This document shows, piece after piece, positions 7,634 through 15,420 of a stretch of 34,703 bases of DNA. The DNA is taken from the NCBI RefSeq assembly GCF_030757795.1, contig NZ_JAUQWH010000092.1, positions 1 to 34,703 of the forward strand, given 5' to 3'. The notes under the pieces are model-generated. The model was not told the DNA's origin, ran no database searches, and saw only the letters and a program-made list of their open reading frames with translations. How positions within the stretch are numbered: the stretch's first letter is position 1; the number at the start of each line of letters is the position of its first letter. This stretch comes from Actinoplanes oryzae (GTDB lineage Bacteria; Actinomycetota; Actinomycetes; Mycobacteriales; Micromonosporaceae). The translations under genes were made by a program, and so were the position numbers.

Positions 7634-8988
7634 AACCCGTCGTCGTGCTGGACGTGGTCGGCCTGACGCCGAAGCTGCTGCGCCACATGCCCCGCCTGTC
7701 GCGCCTCGCGCAGACCGGCTTCCAGGCGCGGCTGGGCACCGTGCTGCCGGCCGTGACGTGCTCGGTGCAGTCGACGTTCCTGACCGGGACGCTGCCCGCC
7801 GAGCACGGGATCGTGGGCAACGGCTGGTACTTCCGCGAGCTGGGCGAGATCTTCCTCTGGCGGCAGCACAACCGGCTGGTCGGCGGCGAGAAGCTGTGGG
7901 ACGCGGCGCGGGCGGTCCACCCCGGCTACACGGTGGCCAACGTCTGCTGGTGGTACGCGATGGGCGCCGACGTCGACTGGACGGTCACGCCGCGCCCGGT
8001 CTACCACGCCGACGGGCGCAAGGATCCGGACTGCTACACGTACCCGCCGGAGCTGCACGACACGTTGCAGGAGTCGCTGGGCACCTTCCCGTTGTTCAGC
8101 TACTGGGGTGCCAACGCCGGGATCGCCTCGTCGCGCTGGATCGCCGGGGCCGCCGTGCAGATCATGGCCACCCACCACCCCGATCTGACGCTCGTCTACG
8201 TGCCGCATCTCGACTACGACCTGCAGCGGTTCGGGCCGGACGGGCCGGAGGCGGCAGCCGCGGCGGCACAGGTGGACGCGGCGCTCGCGCCGGTGCTGGA
8301 GGCTGCCGCGCGGCGCGGTGCGACGGTCGTCGCCTTGTCCGAGTACGGCATCACGCCCGCGACCCGGCCCGTGGACATCAACCGGCTGCTACGTTCCGAG
8401 GGCCTGCTCGAGGTCTACACGCAGGCGGGGATGGAGTATCTCGATCCCTGGGTCTCGCGGGCCTTCGCGGTGGCCGACCACCAGATCGCCCACGTGTACG
8501 TCCGCGACAAGGCCGATGTCCCGCAGGTCGCCAAGATCTGCTCGGCGCTGCCCGGCGTCGCCGACATCGTGGACCTCGGCCATCCGCGGGCGGGGGACCT
8601 GGTGCTCCTCGCCGAACCGGACGCCTGGTTCACCTACTACTACTGGCTGGACGACAAGCGGGCGCCCGACTTCGCGCGCCTCGTCGAGATCCACCGCAAG
8701 CCCGGCTACGACCCCGCCGAGCTCTTCTTCGACCCGGCCGGCCCCGGCGCGGCGAAGGGGCGAGCCGGGCTGGCGCTCCTGAGGAAGAAGCTCGGCATGC
8801 GCTACCTGATGAACGTCGTCGGGCTCGACGCGGGCGCCCGGGCGGTGCGCGGCTCGCACGGCCGGCTGCCGGCCACCCCTTCGGACGGTCCCGTCCTGCT
8901 GTGCTCGGACCCGGCCCTGGCCCGCGAGTCGCTCGAGGCCATCGAGGTCAAGGAGTTCGTGCTGCGCGCGGCGGGGCTCGCCTCATGA
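7630..8988 (+). CDS. eboF: EboF, alkaline-phosphatase-superfamily phosphodiesterase/pyrophosphatase
   Basis: This 452-aa protein of the type I phosphodiesterase/nucleotide pyrophosphatase group has a first metal Asp in VVLDVVG (D8), a probable nucleophile T43 in PAVTCSVQSTFLTG, EHGIVGNGW, a second metal cluster in PHLDYDLQRFGP, SEYGI at the position of the usual S-D/E-H-G block, and ADHQIAHVYV for the last ligand. These fit the EboF/nucleotide-pyrophosphatase family. There is no signal peptide, so it probably acts inside the cell, cleaving a phosphoester or diphosphate of the cluster product or an intermediate. The GTG start overlaps the eboE stop; the end overlaps the polyprenyl synthase start (ATGA). 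Confidence 0.86.
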   Translation: MKPVVVLDVVGLTPKLLRHMPRLSRLAQTGFQARLGTVLPAVTCSVQSTFLTGTLPAEHGIVGNGWYFRELGEIFLWRQHNRLVGGEKLWDAARAVHPGYTVANVCWWYAMGADVDWTVTPRPVYHADGRKDPDCYTYPPELHDTLQESLGTFPLFSYWGANAGIASSRWIAGAAVQIMATHHPDLTLVYVPHLDYDLQRFGPDGPEAAAAAAQVDAALAPVLEAAARRGATVVALSEYGITPATRPVDINRLLRSEGLLEVYTQAGMEYLDPWVSRAFAVADHQIAHVYVRDKADVPQVAKICSALPGVADIVDLGHPRAGDLVLLAEPDAWFTYYYWLDDKRAPDFARLVEIHRKPGYDPAELFFDPAGPGAAKGRAGLALLRKKLGMRYLMNVVGLDAGARAVRGSHGRLPATPSDGPVLLCSDPALARESLEAIEVKEFVLRAAGLAS

Positions 8989-9866
8989 CGGTCGAGAGCC
9001 CCGCCGGGACGGGGTCGGCCGAGCTGGCCCGCCGGTGCGAGGCGGCGCTCATCGCGTACCTGGACCGGCAGCGCCCCCACTGGCCCGACGGCACGCCGCG
9101 GGGCGTCCTCGACGCGGTCCGCCGCTTCGTCCTCGCCGACGGCAAGCGGTTGCGCCCGATGTTCTGCTACTGGGGCTGGCGCGGCGCGGGCGGCCCCGAC
9201 AGCGCCGCGATCGTCACGGCCGCCGCCGCGCTGGAGCTGTTCCACGAGTCCGGCCTGCCCATCGACCAGATCCACCGCGGCTACCGCCTCTTCACCGTCA
9301 TGCGCACCGAGGTCATCGCCGGGCAGTACCTCGACCTGGTCTCGGCCGTGGGCGACGGCTCGGTGGCGGGCGCCCTGACCGTCATCCGCATGAAGGCCGC
9401 CCGCTACACCGTCACCCGCCCGCTGCAGATCGGCGCGGCCCTCGCCGGCGCCGGACCGGCCGGCCAGGCGGCCCTGCAGGCCTTCGGCGACCCCCTCGGC
9501 GACGCCTTCCAGCTGCGCGACGACGTCCTCGGCGTCTTCGGCGACCCGGCCGTGACCGGCAAGCCCGTCATCGACGACTTGCGCGAGGGCAAGCCGACCG
9601 TGATGGTCGCCATGGCGCGCGACCGGGCCTCCCGCCCGCAGGCGAACCGGCTGCGCGAACTCTTCGGCAGCCCGGCCCTCGACGAGGCGGGCGCGGCCGA
9701 ACTCCGCGACATCATCACCACCACGGGCGCCCGCGAGGCCACCGAGGACCTGATCGCTAAGCGCGCCGCCTCGGCCCGGACGGCTCTCACCCGCGCCCCC
9801 CTGACCCCCCAGGCCCGCGACGCCCTGGGCGAACTGGTCGCATCGGTGGTCGCCCGGACCCGCTGA
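8985..9866 (+). CDS. Polyprenyl diphosphate synthase lacking the first Asp-rich motif
   Basis: This is an all-alpha trans-prenyltransferase of 293 aa, about 55-60 residues shorter than usual for the family (about 350). Present are GKRLRP (53-58), ALELFH (82-87), VMRTEVIAGQYLDLV (105-119), the second Asp-rich region QLRDDVLGVFGD (176-187) and DDLREGKPTVM. Missing is everything normally between ALELFH and the E-S-G-L-P helix, including the DDxxD motif that binds allylic diphosphate and Mg. The sequence jumps from ELFH straight to ESGLPIDQ, as if two similar ELFH sites had recombined in frame at about 9245. By family knowledge such a protein should be inactive alone; it may be a decayed gene or a partner subunit. 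As last gene of the operon it would supply the EboC donor. Confidence 0.82.
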   Translation: MTVESPAGTGSAELARRCEAALIAYLDRQRPHWPDGTPRGVLDAVRRFVLADGKRLRPMFCYWGWRGAGGPDSAAIVTAAAALELFHESGLPIDQIHRGYRLFTVMRTEVIAGQYLDLVSAVGDGSVAGALTVIRMKAARYTVTRPLQIGAALAGAGPAGQAALQAFGDPLGDAFQLRDDVLGVFGDPAVTGKPVIDDLREGKPTVMVAMARDRASRPQANRLRELFGSPALDEAGAAELRDIITTTGAREATEDLIAKRAASARTALTRAPLTPQARDALGELVASVVARTR

Positions 9867-9986
9867 CCGACTTACCGGATCCGGGGTGGTGCGGGGGCAT
9901 GAATCACGTCGAATCCGACCAAAGGTGAATCCTGCTCTGGCTGAACGGGCGATCCCGTGGTTGACCCGGGGATATAGACATACGGC
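9867..9986. promoter_or_regulatory. Intergenic promoter region of the SGNH hydrolase
   Basis: This 120-bp gap holds TTGACCCGGGG at 9961 and a -10-like TATAGA at 9972-9977. The latter lies about 10 nt before GTG 9987. No ribosome binding site is seen before that GTG, so a leaderless transcript is likely. The same 11-mer TTGACCCGGGG recurs at 20058. Confidence 0.4.
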
Positions 9987-10664
9987 GTGGGCATGGGGCG
10001 ATGGGCGGGGACGGCGGTGCTCGGGGTGAGCGTCGTGGCGACGGCGGTGGCGCTGGCGGGGATCGGGCCGGCGTCGGCGGCCGAGCCGGTGCGGATCATG
10101 CCGCTCGGGGCGTCGATCACCTACGGGTACGGGTCGAGCGACGGCAACGGCTACCGTGGGCGGCTGTACGAGCGGCTGACGCGCGACGCCGGCATGAACG
10201 TCGACTTCGTGGGCTCGCAGCGGTCGGGCCGGTTGCGCGACCGCGACCACGAGGGGCATCCGGGGTGGCGCATCGACCAGATCGCGGCGCACGCCGGCGA
10301 GTGGCTCGCCGCGTACCGGCCGGATGTTGTGATCATGCACCTGGGGACCAACGACATGATCCAGGACTACCGGTCGGCGACGGCGCCGGAGCGGCTGGCG
10401 GCGCTGTGCCGGGAGATCGTGCGGCGGGACCCGGGCGTCACCGTGTACGTGTCGTCGCTGGTCGCCTCGACCGACACCGCCGTCGACGGGCGGATCGACG
10501 CCTTCAACGCCCGGCTGCCCGGGGTGCTCGCCGGCCTGCCGCAGGTCGTCTACGTGGACCAGCACGCGGCGATGGACCGGCGCGAGCTGAGCGACGAGGT
10601 GCACCCCACCGACCAGGGCTATCGCGAGATCGCCGACGCCTGGTACGCCGCCATGCGCCGCTGA
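9987..10664 (+). CDS. Secreted SGNH/GDSL-family hydrolase
   Basis: This 225-aa protein has a Sec-type signal peptide (cleavage likely after A-S-A-A, about residue 32). Block I reads LGASITYGYG with nucleophile S43 (GASIT in place of GDSL). Block III has LGTNDM, and block V has D203-E-V-H206 in DEVHPTDQGY, so the catalytic Ser-Asp-His set is intact. The family comprises extracellular esterases, lipases and carbohydrate deacetylases acting on polysaccharides or lipids; the substrate cannot be read from sequence. GTG 9987 is taken as start; ATG 9993, two codons later, is equally possible. It converges on the lanthipeptide precursor, and a short GC hairpin separates them. Confidence 0.85.
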   Translation: MGMGRWAGTAVLGVSVVATAVALAGIGPASAAEPVRIMPLGASITYGYGSSDGNGYRGRLYERLTRDAGMNVDFVGSQRSGRLRDRDHEGHPGWRIDQIAAHAGEWLAAYRPDVVIMHLGTNDMIQDYRSATAPERLAALCREIVRRDPGVTVYVSSLVASTDTAVDGRIDAFNARLPGVLAGLPQVVYVDQHAAMDRRELSDEVHPTDQGYREIADAWYAAMRR

Positions 10665-10667
10665 CCG

Positions 10668-10681
10668 GCGGGGTGCCCCGC
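10668..10681. terminator. Short GC hairpin between convergent genes
   Basis: GCGGGG (10668-10673) and CCCCGC (10676-10681) form a 6-bp stem in the 23-bp gap between two convergent stop codons. There is no T-tract. The position fits a shared bidirectional terminator, but the support is weak. Confidence 0.35.
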
Positions 10682-10687
10682 GCGGGC

Positions 10688-10813
10688 TCAGCAGAGGAGC
10701 AGGCTCACGTTGCTCATGCCGCACTCGGCGCCGACGCTGAGCTGGCTGAGCTCCATCCCGTCGGCCTCGGTCTCCTCCGGCTCCAGCAGCTGCAGGTCGA
10801 GAATGTCTTCCAC
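10688..10813 (-). CDS. Class III lanthipeptide precursor (SapB/labyrinthopeptin type)
   Basis: This 41-residue peptide has the leader VEDILDLQLLEPEE. Its I-L-D-L-Q-L-L-E resembles the L-x-D-L-Q leader motif of SapB/RamS-type precursors. The C-terminal core holds S23-x2-S26-x4-C31 and S34-x2-S37-x3-C41. The second is exactly the SxxSxxxC signature for a labionin or lanthionine ring, and its S-L-L-L-C end resembles a SapB ring. The start is GTG 10813, with GGAG (10821-10824, minus) 7 nt upstream; this Shine-Dalgarno overlaps the end of the synthetase gene only 11 bp away. Gene order (synthetase then precursor) is that of ramC-ramS. The product probably has two thioether rings and may act as a morphogen or surfactant. 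No transporter or protease gene follows. Confidence 0.85.
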   Translation of the reverse strand: MEDILDLQLLEPEETEADGMELSQLSVGAECGMSNVSLLLC

Positions 10814-10824
10814 GTGGTGTCTCC

Positions 10825-13272
10825 TCAGATCGGGACGGCCCGGACGCGCGGATCGGCGCCGGGAGCTGGGGCGGGGGCCGTGGCGAGCGTCGCCAGTGCG
10901 AGCAGGACGCCGGCCGTGCCGGTGTGCAGGTCCATCGAGAGCCGGCGCAGGGTGACGCCCGGGTAGGCGATGCCCCCGCCGTACGGGACGGCGTGCAGGC
11001 CGAGTTCGGGCACGTGCGCGGCCGCCGCGGCGGGGTCGGTGCCGGCGAGGGCGGCGATCAGGCCGGCGCGGCCGTTCATCAGCCCCGGGTACACGACGAA
11101 CGAGGGCCGGCACGCGCGCAGCAGGCCGGGCAGCGCGGCCACCGGGCGGTGCGCGCTCAGCCGGGCGGCGGCGACGGCGATCCCGGCACTGCCCGATTCC
11201 AGGTACGGCAGCACGCGTCCCTTGTCGGGAACCTGCAGCCCGCCGGCCGGGGTGGTGACGCAGCGGGACAGGTCACGCCCGAGCGCCGTCTCGGCGTGGT
11301 CCAGCCAGGACGCGTCGCCGGTCGCCTCGTACAGCCGGGTGAACAGCAGGGCCGGGCCGCTCCAGCCGTGCAGCAGTCCCGTGGCATCGGTGGCACCCGG
11401 CGGCAGCGTGACCAATGTCCCCGCCAGCGCGCGGGCGGCGTCGAGGGAAGTGCCGCGCTGCTCGGCGAGCGTGAGCAGGGCCAGGGCGACGCCGGTCACG
11501 CCGTGCGCAAGGCTGATCCCGCCCGGCGGCCGATCGCAGCGGGCCAGCAGCGCGTCGGCGGCGCCGGGCTCGCCGAGCAGGTCCAGGACCACGGCGACGC
11601 CGTGGCTGCCGGTCCACAACCCGGAGCGGGCCGGATCGAGAGCGGCCCGCCGGCACAGCCACCGCACGTACTCCGGCCGGATCGGATCGCCCGCCCGGGC
11701 CAGCGCGTAGAGCACGCCCGCGGCGCCGTGCCCCAGCCCGAGCCCCCCGCTGCGGAACTGCTCGGCGTCGCCGGGGAAGAGCCGGTCCGTCCGCTCCGGA
11801 GTGGCGGCGGCGTGGATGGACCGCACGAGGTCGCCGATCGTCGTGCCGCCGGAGGGCGCCCGGCGGGGGCGGACGGCCGGGCGGAGCAGGTCGCGGCGCA
11901 GTCGGGCAACGACGGCGGGCGGGACGGGGAAGCGGGCGGCGGCCCAGTCGAGGTGCCCGGCCGTACTTGCGGGGGAGATCTCCCGCATCGGGGCGAGCGG
12001 GATCAGCAGCCACAGGCGCAGGGCCGCGAGGGCGTAGCGGTCGAGGCCGGCGCCGCGCGTGCCCGGCGGCGCGGTGAAGCCCGGCGCGCCCAGACCCGGC
12101 ACGGTGTCCTCGGCGGCCGGGAAGGCCTCCTCGGCGTCGACGAGCGAGATCCGGTCCTCGTCGTCGACCAGCACGTTGCGCGGGTGCAGGTCGCCGAAGA
12201 CCCAGCCCCGGTTGTGCACCGCCGCCAGCAGCCGGTCGAGCTGATCGGCCAGCGCCGCGGCGCGCCCGTAGTAGCGGGCCAGATCGTCCGGCGTGGCGTC
12301 GGCGTACAGGGGGCAGTGCCGGGCCATCCACTTGCCGAGCGGGACACCGTCGCGGAACTCCCGGGCCAGGAACAGGTGCTCCCACGCCTCGTGCAGCCCG
12401 TCGACCTCGGGGATGCCGGGGAGGCCGGCCAGCGCCACCAGGGCCTCGTGCTCACGGCGCAGGCGGGTCACGGCGTCGCGGCCGTGGGCGTCGAGGCCGG
12501 CGTGCGGTCGTGCCTCCTTGACGAGGATCCGCCGGCCGTCGCGCTCGGCCCGGTACACGCCGCCGCCGTTCGAGAAGTGCAGCGCACCCGTGATCCGGAA
12601 GGGCAGCTCCGCGGCGCGGCGGGCCGCCAGGTGCGGCGCCAGCACCGCCGGGGGAGTCACCCAGGGCGGCACGTGGAACGCCGCCGTACGCCGGTCGGGC
12701 ACCAGCACGCCGTCGGGCCGCCGCACCGCGGGGACCAGCCGCCCGCCGTCGTCGGCCTCCAGCGGCACGAACCCGCCGAAGCGCACGTGCACCGGTCCCG
12801 CCCCGATGCGCAGATCACCCAGGATGTACGGGCCGGGGCTCCCGTGCAGCCGCGTGCCGAGAGCGTCCAGGACGTCGCCCAGGGCCTCCGCGTCCGCCGG
12901 GTAGACGGTGACGAACTTGCCGCTGGAGCCGCGCGCCGCGTACTTGCCGTTGCGGTGGAGGAGGGCCCGTGGGGAGCGCAGGTGCTTGTACGCCAGCCCG
13001 CGCCCGCCGCAGACGTCGTGCACCACGCCGAGCACGCCGGCCGCGTTGCCTGGCGTGGCGGCGACGTGGACCTTCCAGCCCTGCTCGGGCAGCACGGTCC
13101 CGGCGCGGTGCAGCACCCGCCACGGGCCGTACGTCCGCGCCGTCCACCCCGGTCCCGGGGCGGGCGCCACGGCGGCGAACGTCGCGTCACCGTCGTCGCC
13201 GCCGGCCCGGTCGAAGAACGGCTGCCCGGGAAGGCAGTAGTCGTCGTGCACGCGGTCGAGCCAACCAGACAA
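10825..13272 (-). CDS. lanKC: Class III/IV-type lanthionine synthetase (LanKC, RamC-like)
   Basis: This 815-aa trifunctional enzyme dehydrates Ser in the precursor and closes thioether rings. The N-terminal lyase-like region (1 to about 210) includes KYAARGSSGKFVTVYP. The kinase domain (about 220-480) has K252 in LVKEARP, GDLHPRN with D361, and D379 in LVDAEEAF (DAE in place of DFG). The C-terminal LanC-like cyclase (about 500-815) has GLGLGHGAAG, GLWTGSHG, LLHGWSG and MDLHTGTAG. It lacks the Cys-Cys-His zinc set, which points to class III rather than class IV. The furthest start is TTG 13272, giving MSGWLDRVHDDYCL; GTG 13251 is an alternative, and neither has a clear ribosome binding site. 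It lies directly upstream of the precursor gene. Confidence 0.88.
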   Translation of the reverse strand: MSGWLDRVHDDYCLPGQPFFDRAGGDDGDATFAAVAPAPGPGWTARTYGPWRVLHRAGTVLPEQGWKVHVAATPGNAAGVLGVVHDVCGGRGLAYKHLRSPRALLHRNGKYAARGSSGKFVTVYPADAEALGDVLDALGTRLHGSPGPYILGDLRIGAGPVHVRFGGFVPLEADDGGRLVPAVRRPDGVLVPDRRTAAFHVPPWVTPPAVLAPHLAARRAAELPFRITGALHFSNGGGVYRAERDGRRILVKEARPHAGLDAHGRDAVTRLRREHEALVALAGLPGIPEVDGLHEAWEHLFLAREFRDGVPLGKWMARHCPLYADATPDDLARYYGRAAALADQLDRLLAAVHNRGWVFGDLHPRNVLVDDEDRISLVDAEEAFPAAEDTVPGLGAPGFTAPPGTRGAGLDRYALAALRLWLLIPLAPMREISPASTAGHLDWAAARFPVPPAVVARLRRDLLRPAVRPRRAPSGGTTIGDLVRSIHAAATPERTDRLFPGDAEQFRSGGLGLGHGAAGVLYALARAGDPIRPEYVRWLCRRAALDPARSGLWTGSHGVAVVLDLLGEPGAADALLARCDRPPGGISLAHGVTGVALALLTLAEQRGTSLDAARALAGTLVTLPPGATDATGLLHGWSGPALLFTRLYEATGDASWLDHAETALGRDLSRCVTTPAGGLQVPDKGRVLPYLESGSAGIAVAAARLSAHRPVAALPGLLRACRPSFVVYPGLMNGRAGLIAALAGTDPAAAAAHVPELGLHAVPYGGGIAYPGVTLRRLSMDLHTGTAGVLLALATLATAPAPAPGADPRVRAVPI

Positions 13273-13282
13273 GATCCGCCGG

Positions 13283-13306
13283 GCGCCGGTCCGTCCCGAC
13301 CGGCGC
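13283..13306 (-). terminator. Hairpin between the cobalt/nickel transporter operon and lanKC
   Basis: GCGCCGGTC (13283-13291) and GACCGGCGC (13298-13306) form a perfect 9-bp stem with a 6-nt loop. It lies 26 bp after the cbiO stop in the transcribed direction and ends about 11 bp before the lanKC start. It could terminate the transporter transcript or attenuate readthrough into lanKC. There is no T-run. Confidence 0.5.
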
Positions 13307-13331
13307 GCCCGTGATCACCCGCGCGGGGGAC

Positions 13332-14072
13332 TCAGGGGCGTACGGGATGAAAGCCGAAGGGAAGCTCCAGGCGGTGCGCGTGCAACAAGGCCTCGTCCGC
13401 CAGGATGTCGGGGGTCTTGCCGTCGGCCACGATGCGGCCGCCGTCGAGGATGACCGAGCGGGGGCAGAGCTGCATCGCGTACGGGAGATCGTGCGTCACC
13501 ATCAGCACGGTCACCGGCAGCCGCTCGAGGATCTCGGCCAGCTCGCGGCGGCTCGCGGGGTCCAGGTTGGACGACGGCTCGTCGAGCACCAGCAGCTCGG
13601 GGCGCATGGCCAGGACCGTGGCGACCGCCACCCGCCGCCGCTGGCCGAACGACAGGTGATGCGGCACCTGGTCGCGGTGCGCCGTCATGCCGACCGCCTC
13701 GAGGGCCTCGTCGACGCGCGCGTCCAGCTCGGCGCCGCGCAGGCCCAGGTTCGCCGGGCCGAACGCCACGTCCTCGGCCACCGTGGGCATGAACAGCTGG
13801 TCGTCCGGGTCCTGGAAGACGATGCCGACCCGGCGGCGGATCTCCGCGAGCCGGGCGCGGTCCTTGGCGTCCACGCGCAGGCCGCCGACCTCGACCGTGC
13901 CGGCGCCGCCGTGCAGCACGCCGTTGAGGTGCAGGACGAGGGTGGTCTTGCCGGCGCCGTTCGGGCCGAGCAGGGCGACCCGCTCGCCCTCGGACAGGCT
14001 CAGGTCGACGCCGCGCAGGGCGACGCTGCCGTCCGGGTACGCGAAGGTGAGCCCCTCGATGCGCAGGCTCAT
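13332..14072 (-). CDS. cbiO: Cobalt/nickel ECF transporter ATP-binding protein
   Basis: This 246-aa ABC ATPase has Walker A GPNGAGKTT (36-44), a Q-loop in VFQDPDDQLF, an LSFGQRRR signature, Walker B LLVLDEPSSNLD and the switch His in VTHD. VFQDPDDQLF followed by VAEDVAFGPANLG is typical of CbiO/EcfA. It powers Co2+ or Ni2+ uptake together with the membrane proteins encoded upstream. The ATG overlaps the cbiQ stop (ATGA). Confidence 0.92.
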   Translation of the reverse strand: MSLRIEGLTFAYPDGSVALRGVDLSLSEGERVALLGPNGAGKTTLVLHLNGVLHGGAGTVEVGGLRVDAKDRARLAEIRRRVGIVFQDPDDQLFMPTVAEDVAFGPANLGLRGAELDARVDEALEAVGMTAHRDQVPHHLSFGQRRRVAVATVLAMRPELLVLDEPSSNLDPASRRELAEILERLPVTVLMVTHDLPYAMQLCPRSVILDGGRIVADGKTPDILADEALLHAHRLELPFGFHPVRP

Positions 14073-14833
14073 GGCAGCAGCGCCACCGTCACGCCGATGA
14101 TCGCCGCGGCCGCCGGCAGCACGGCCGACTGCGCCCACTGGGCCGGCGTGGTGCGGGCCTGGCCGCGGTGCGGCATGCGGCCGTCGTAGCCCCGCGAGAC
14201 CATGGCGAGATACACCCGTTCCCCCCGCTCGTACGCGCGCAGGAACAGCGAGCCCACGCTGACCGCGAACGCCTTCACCTGCCACAGGAACCTCGGATCG
14301 TACCCGCGGGACAGCCGGGCGATCCGCATGCGGCGCGCGTCGTCGGCGAGGATGTCGAGATAGCGCAGCATGAACGTCGCGATCTGCGTGAACACGGACG
14401 GCACGCGCAGCCGGTCGAGGCCCAGAATCAGGTCGCGCATGGTCGTGCTCGCCGCCAGCAGCAGCGAGGCCACGACGCCGAGCGTGCCCTTGGCCGCGAT
14501 GTTCCACGCGCCGTAGAGCCCGTCGACCGACAGCGACAGGCCCAGCCACTCGGTGCGCTCGCCGTGCCCGGCGAAGGGCAGGAACACCGCGAGGAGGACG
14601 AACGGGAGCTCGATCGTCGCCCGCTTGGCCAGCCACGGTACGGGCACCCGGGCGGCCGCGGCGACGGCGGCGAGCAGCAGCGCGTAGCCGCCGAAGGCCG
14701 CGAACTCCTCGCGGGGCGTCGCCACCACCACGATCGTGAACAGCAGCGTGGCGACGATCTTCACCTCGGGCGCGAGGCGATGGACCGGGCTCGGCCGGTC
14801 GAGATGCAGCGGATGCGCGTGCCCGGCGCCCAC
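14069..14833 (-). CDS. cbiQ: Cobalt/nickel ECF transporter transmembrane protein CbiQ/NikQ
   Basis: This 254-aa membrane protein is the T-component that couples the ATPase to the substrate-capture unit. It has an N-terminal H-P-L-H-L-D-R-P-S-P-V-H segment, four to six hydrophobic helices, and the two coupling motifs with Arg-Gly: SRGYDPRF and VSRGYDGRM. A GTG start is used, 20 bp after the cbiN stop, with GAGGG upstream. The end overlaps cbiO. Confidence 0.9.
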   Translation of the reverse strand: MGAGHAHPLHLDRPSPVHRLAPEVKIVATLLFTIVVVATPREEFAAFGGYALLLAAVAAAARVPVPWLAKRATIELPFVLLAVFLPFAGHGERTEWLGLSLSVDGLYGAWNIAAKGTLGVVASLLLAASTTMRDLILGLDRLRVPSVFTQIATFMLRYLDILADDARRMRIARLSRGYDPRFLWQVKAFAVSVGSLFLRAYERGERVYLAMVSRGYDGRMPHRGQARTTPAQWAQSAVLPAAAAIIGVTVALLP

Positions 14834-14853
14834 CTAGGCCACGTCCCTCGTCG

Positions 14854-15420
14854 TCATGCCGGGCTTCCGCTCCCCGGGTCGCCGGCCCGCTCGCTGCCGG
14901 CCGCTCCGCCGCCGCCGGCCGGTGCCGGTGCGCCGGTCTTTGCGGTCGCGCCGGTCTTTGCGGTTGCGCCGGTCTTTGCGGTTGCGCCGGTCTTTGCGGT
15001 TGCGCCGGTCTTTGCGGTTCCGCTGGTCGCTGTCGCTGTCGCTGCGCTGCCGGTCGTGGTGCGGCGGCGGGCGAGCCAGAAGACGCCGGCGCCGATCGCG
15101 AAGGTGACGAGGACGCCGAGGATGCCGGAGAGGCCCGTGGAGACGTACTCGTTGTCGACGCCCTTGATGCCGTAGTCGGCGAGCGGGCTGTCCGCCAGCT
15201 GGTGGTCCTGCTCCCGCTGGGCCATGCACGTGCCGCCGGTGATCTCGTCGTCGGCGTTGAACGTGCAGCCCTGGCGGGCGGCCGCGTCGAGACCGTCCGG
15301 GCTGCCCGACGCGAAGTTGCTCACCACGCCGGCGAGCAGCAGGGCGACGAGCAGGCCGCCGGCCAGGAACCAGCCGAGCCGGGCGCGCGGCTTGCGCGCG
15401 GGGGAGTGCATGGTCGTCAT
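14854..15420 (-). CDS. cbiN: CbiN-like (PDGLE-type) cobalt/nickel transporter subunit with repeat tail
   Basis: This 188-aa protein has two membrane helices (about 16-34 and 98-116) flanking an extracytoplasmic loop with the S-P-D-G-L-D motif of PDGLE/CbiN proteins. The family is usually about 100 aa. Here a cytoplasmic tail of about 65 residues is added, containing AKTGAT repeated five times and then a Gly/Pro/Ser-rich end. CbiN helps load metal into CbiM. ATG 15420 overlaps the cbiM stop (ATGA). Confidence 0.85.
   Translation of the reverse strand: MTTMHSPARKPRARLGWFLAGGLLVALLLAGVVSNFASGSPDGLDAAARQGCTFNADDEITGGTCMAQREQDHQLADSPLADYGIKGVDNEYVSTGLSGILGVLVTFAIGAGVFWLARRRTTTGSAATATATSGTAKTGATAKTGATAKTGATAKTGATAKTGAPAPAGGGGAAGSERAGDPGSGSPA
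14930..15019 (-). repeat. Five 18-bp tandem repeats in cbiN
   Basis: Five consecutive copies of an 18-bp unit (GCGCCGGTCTTTGCGGTT on plus, one copy ending in C) encode A-K-T-G-A-T repeats in the cbiN tail. Near identity of the copies points to a recent expansion or active slippage. Confidence 0.95.

Noticed and set aside
10924..13314. Long plus-strand open frame opposite lanKC
   Set aside because: Low-complexity Gly/Arg/Gln-rich translation with no motifs; the minus strand encodes a clear LanKC.
14930..15019. CRISPR-like repeats
   Set aside because: The 18-bp units are directly adjacent without spacers and lie in frame within cbiN.
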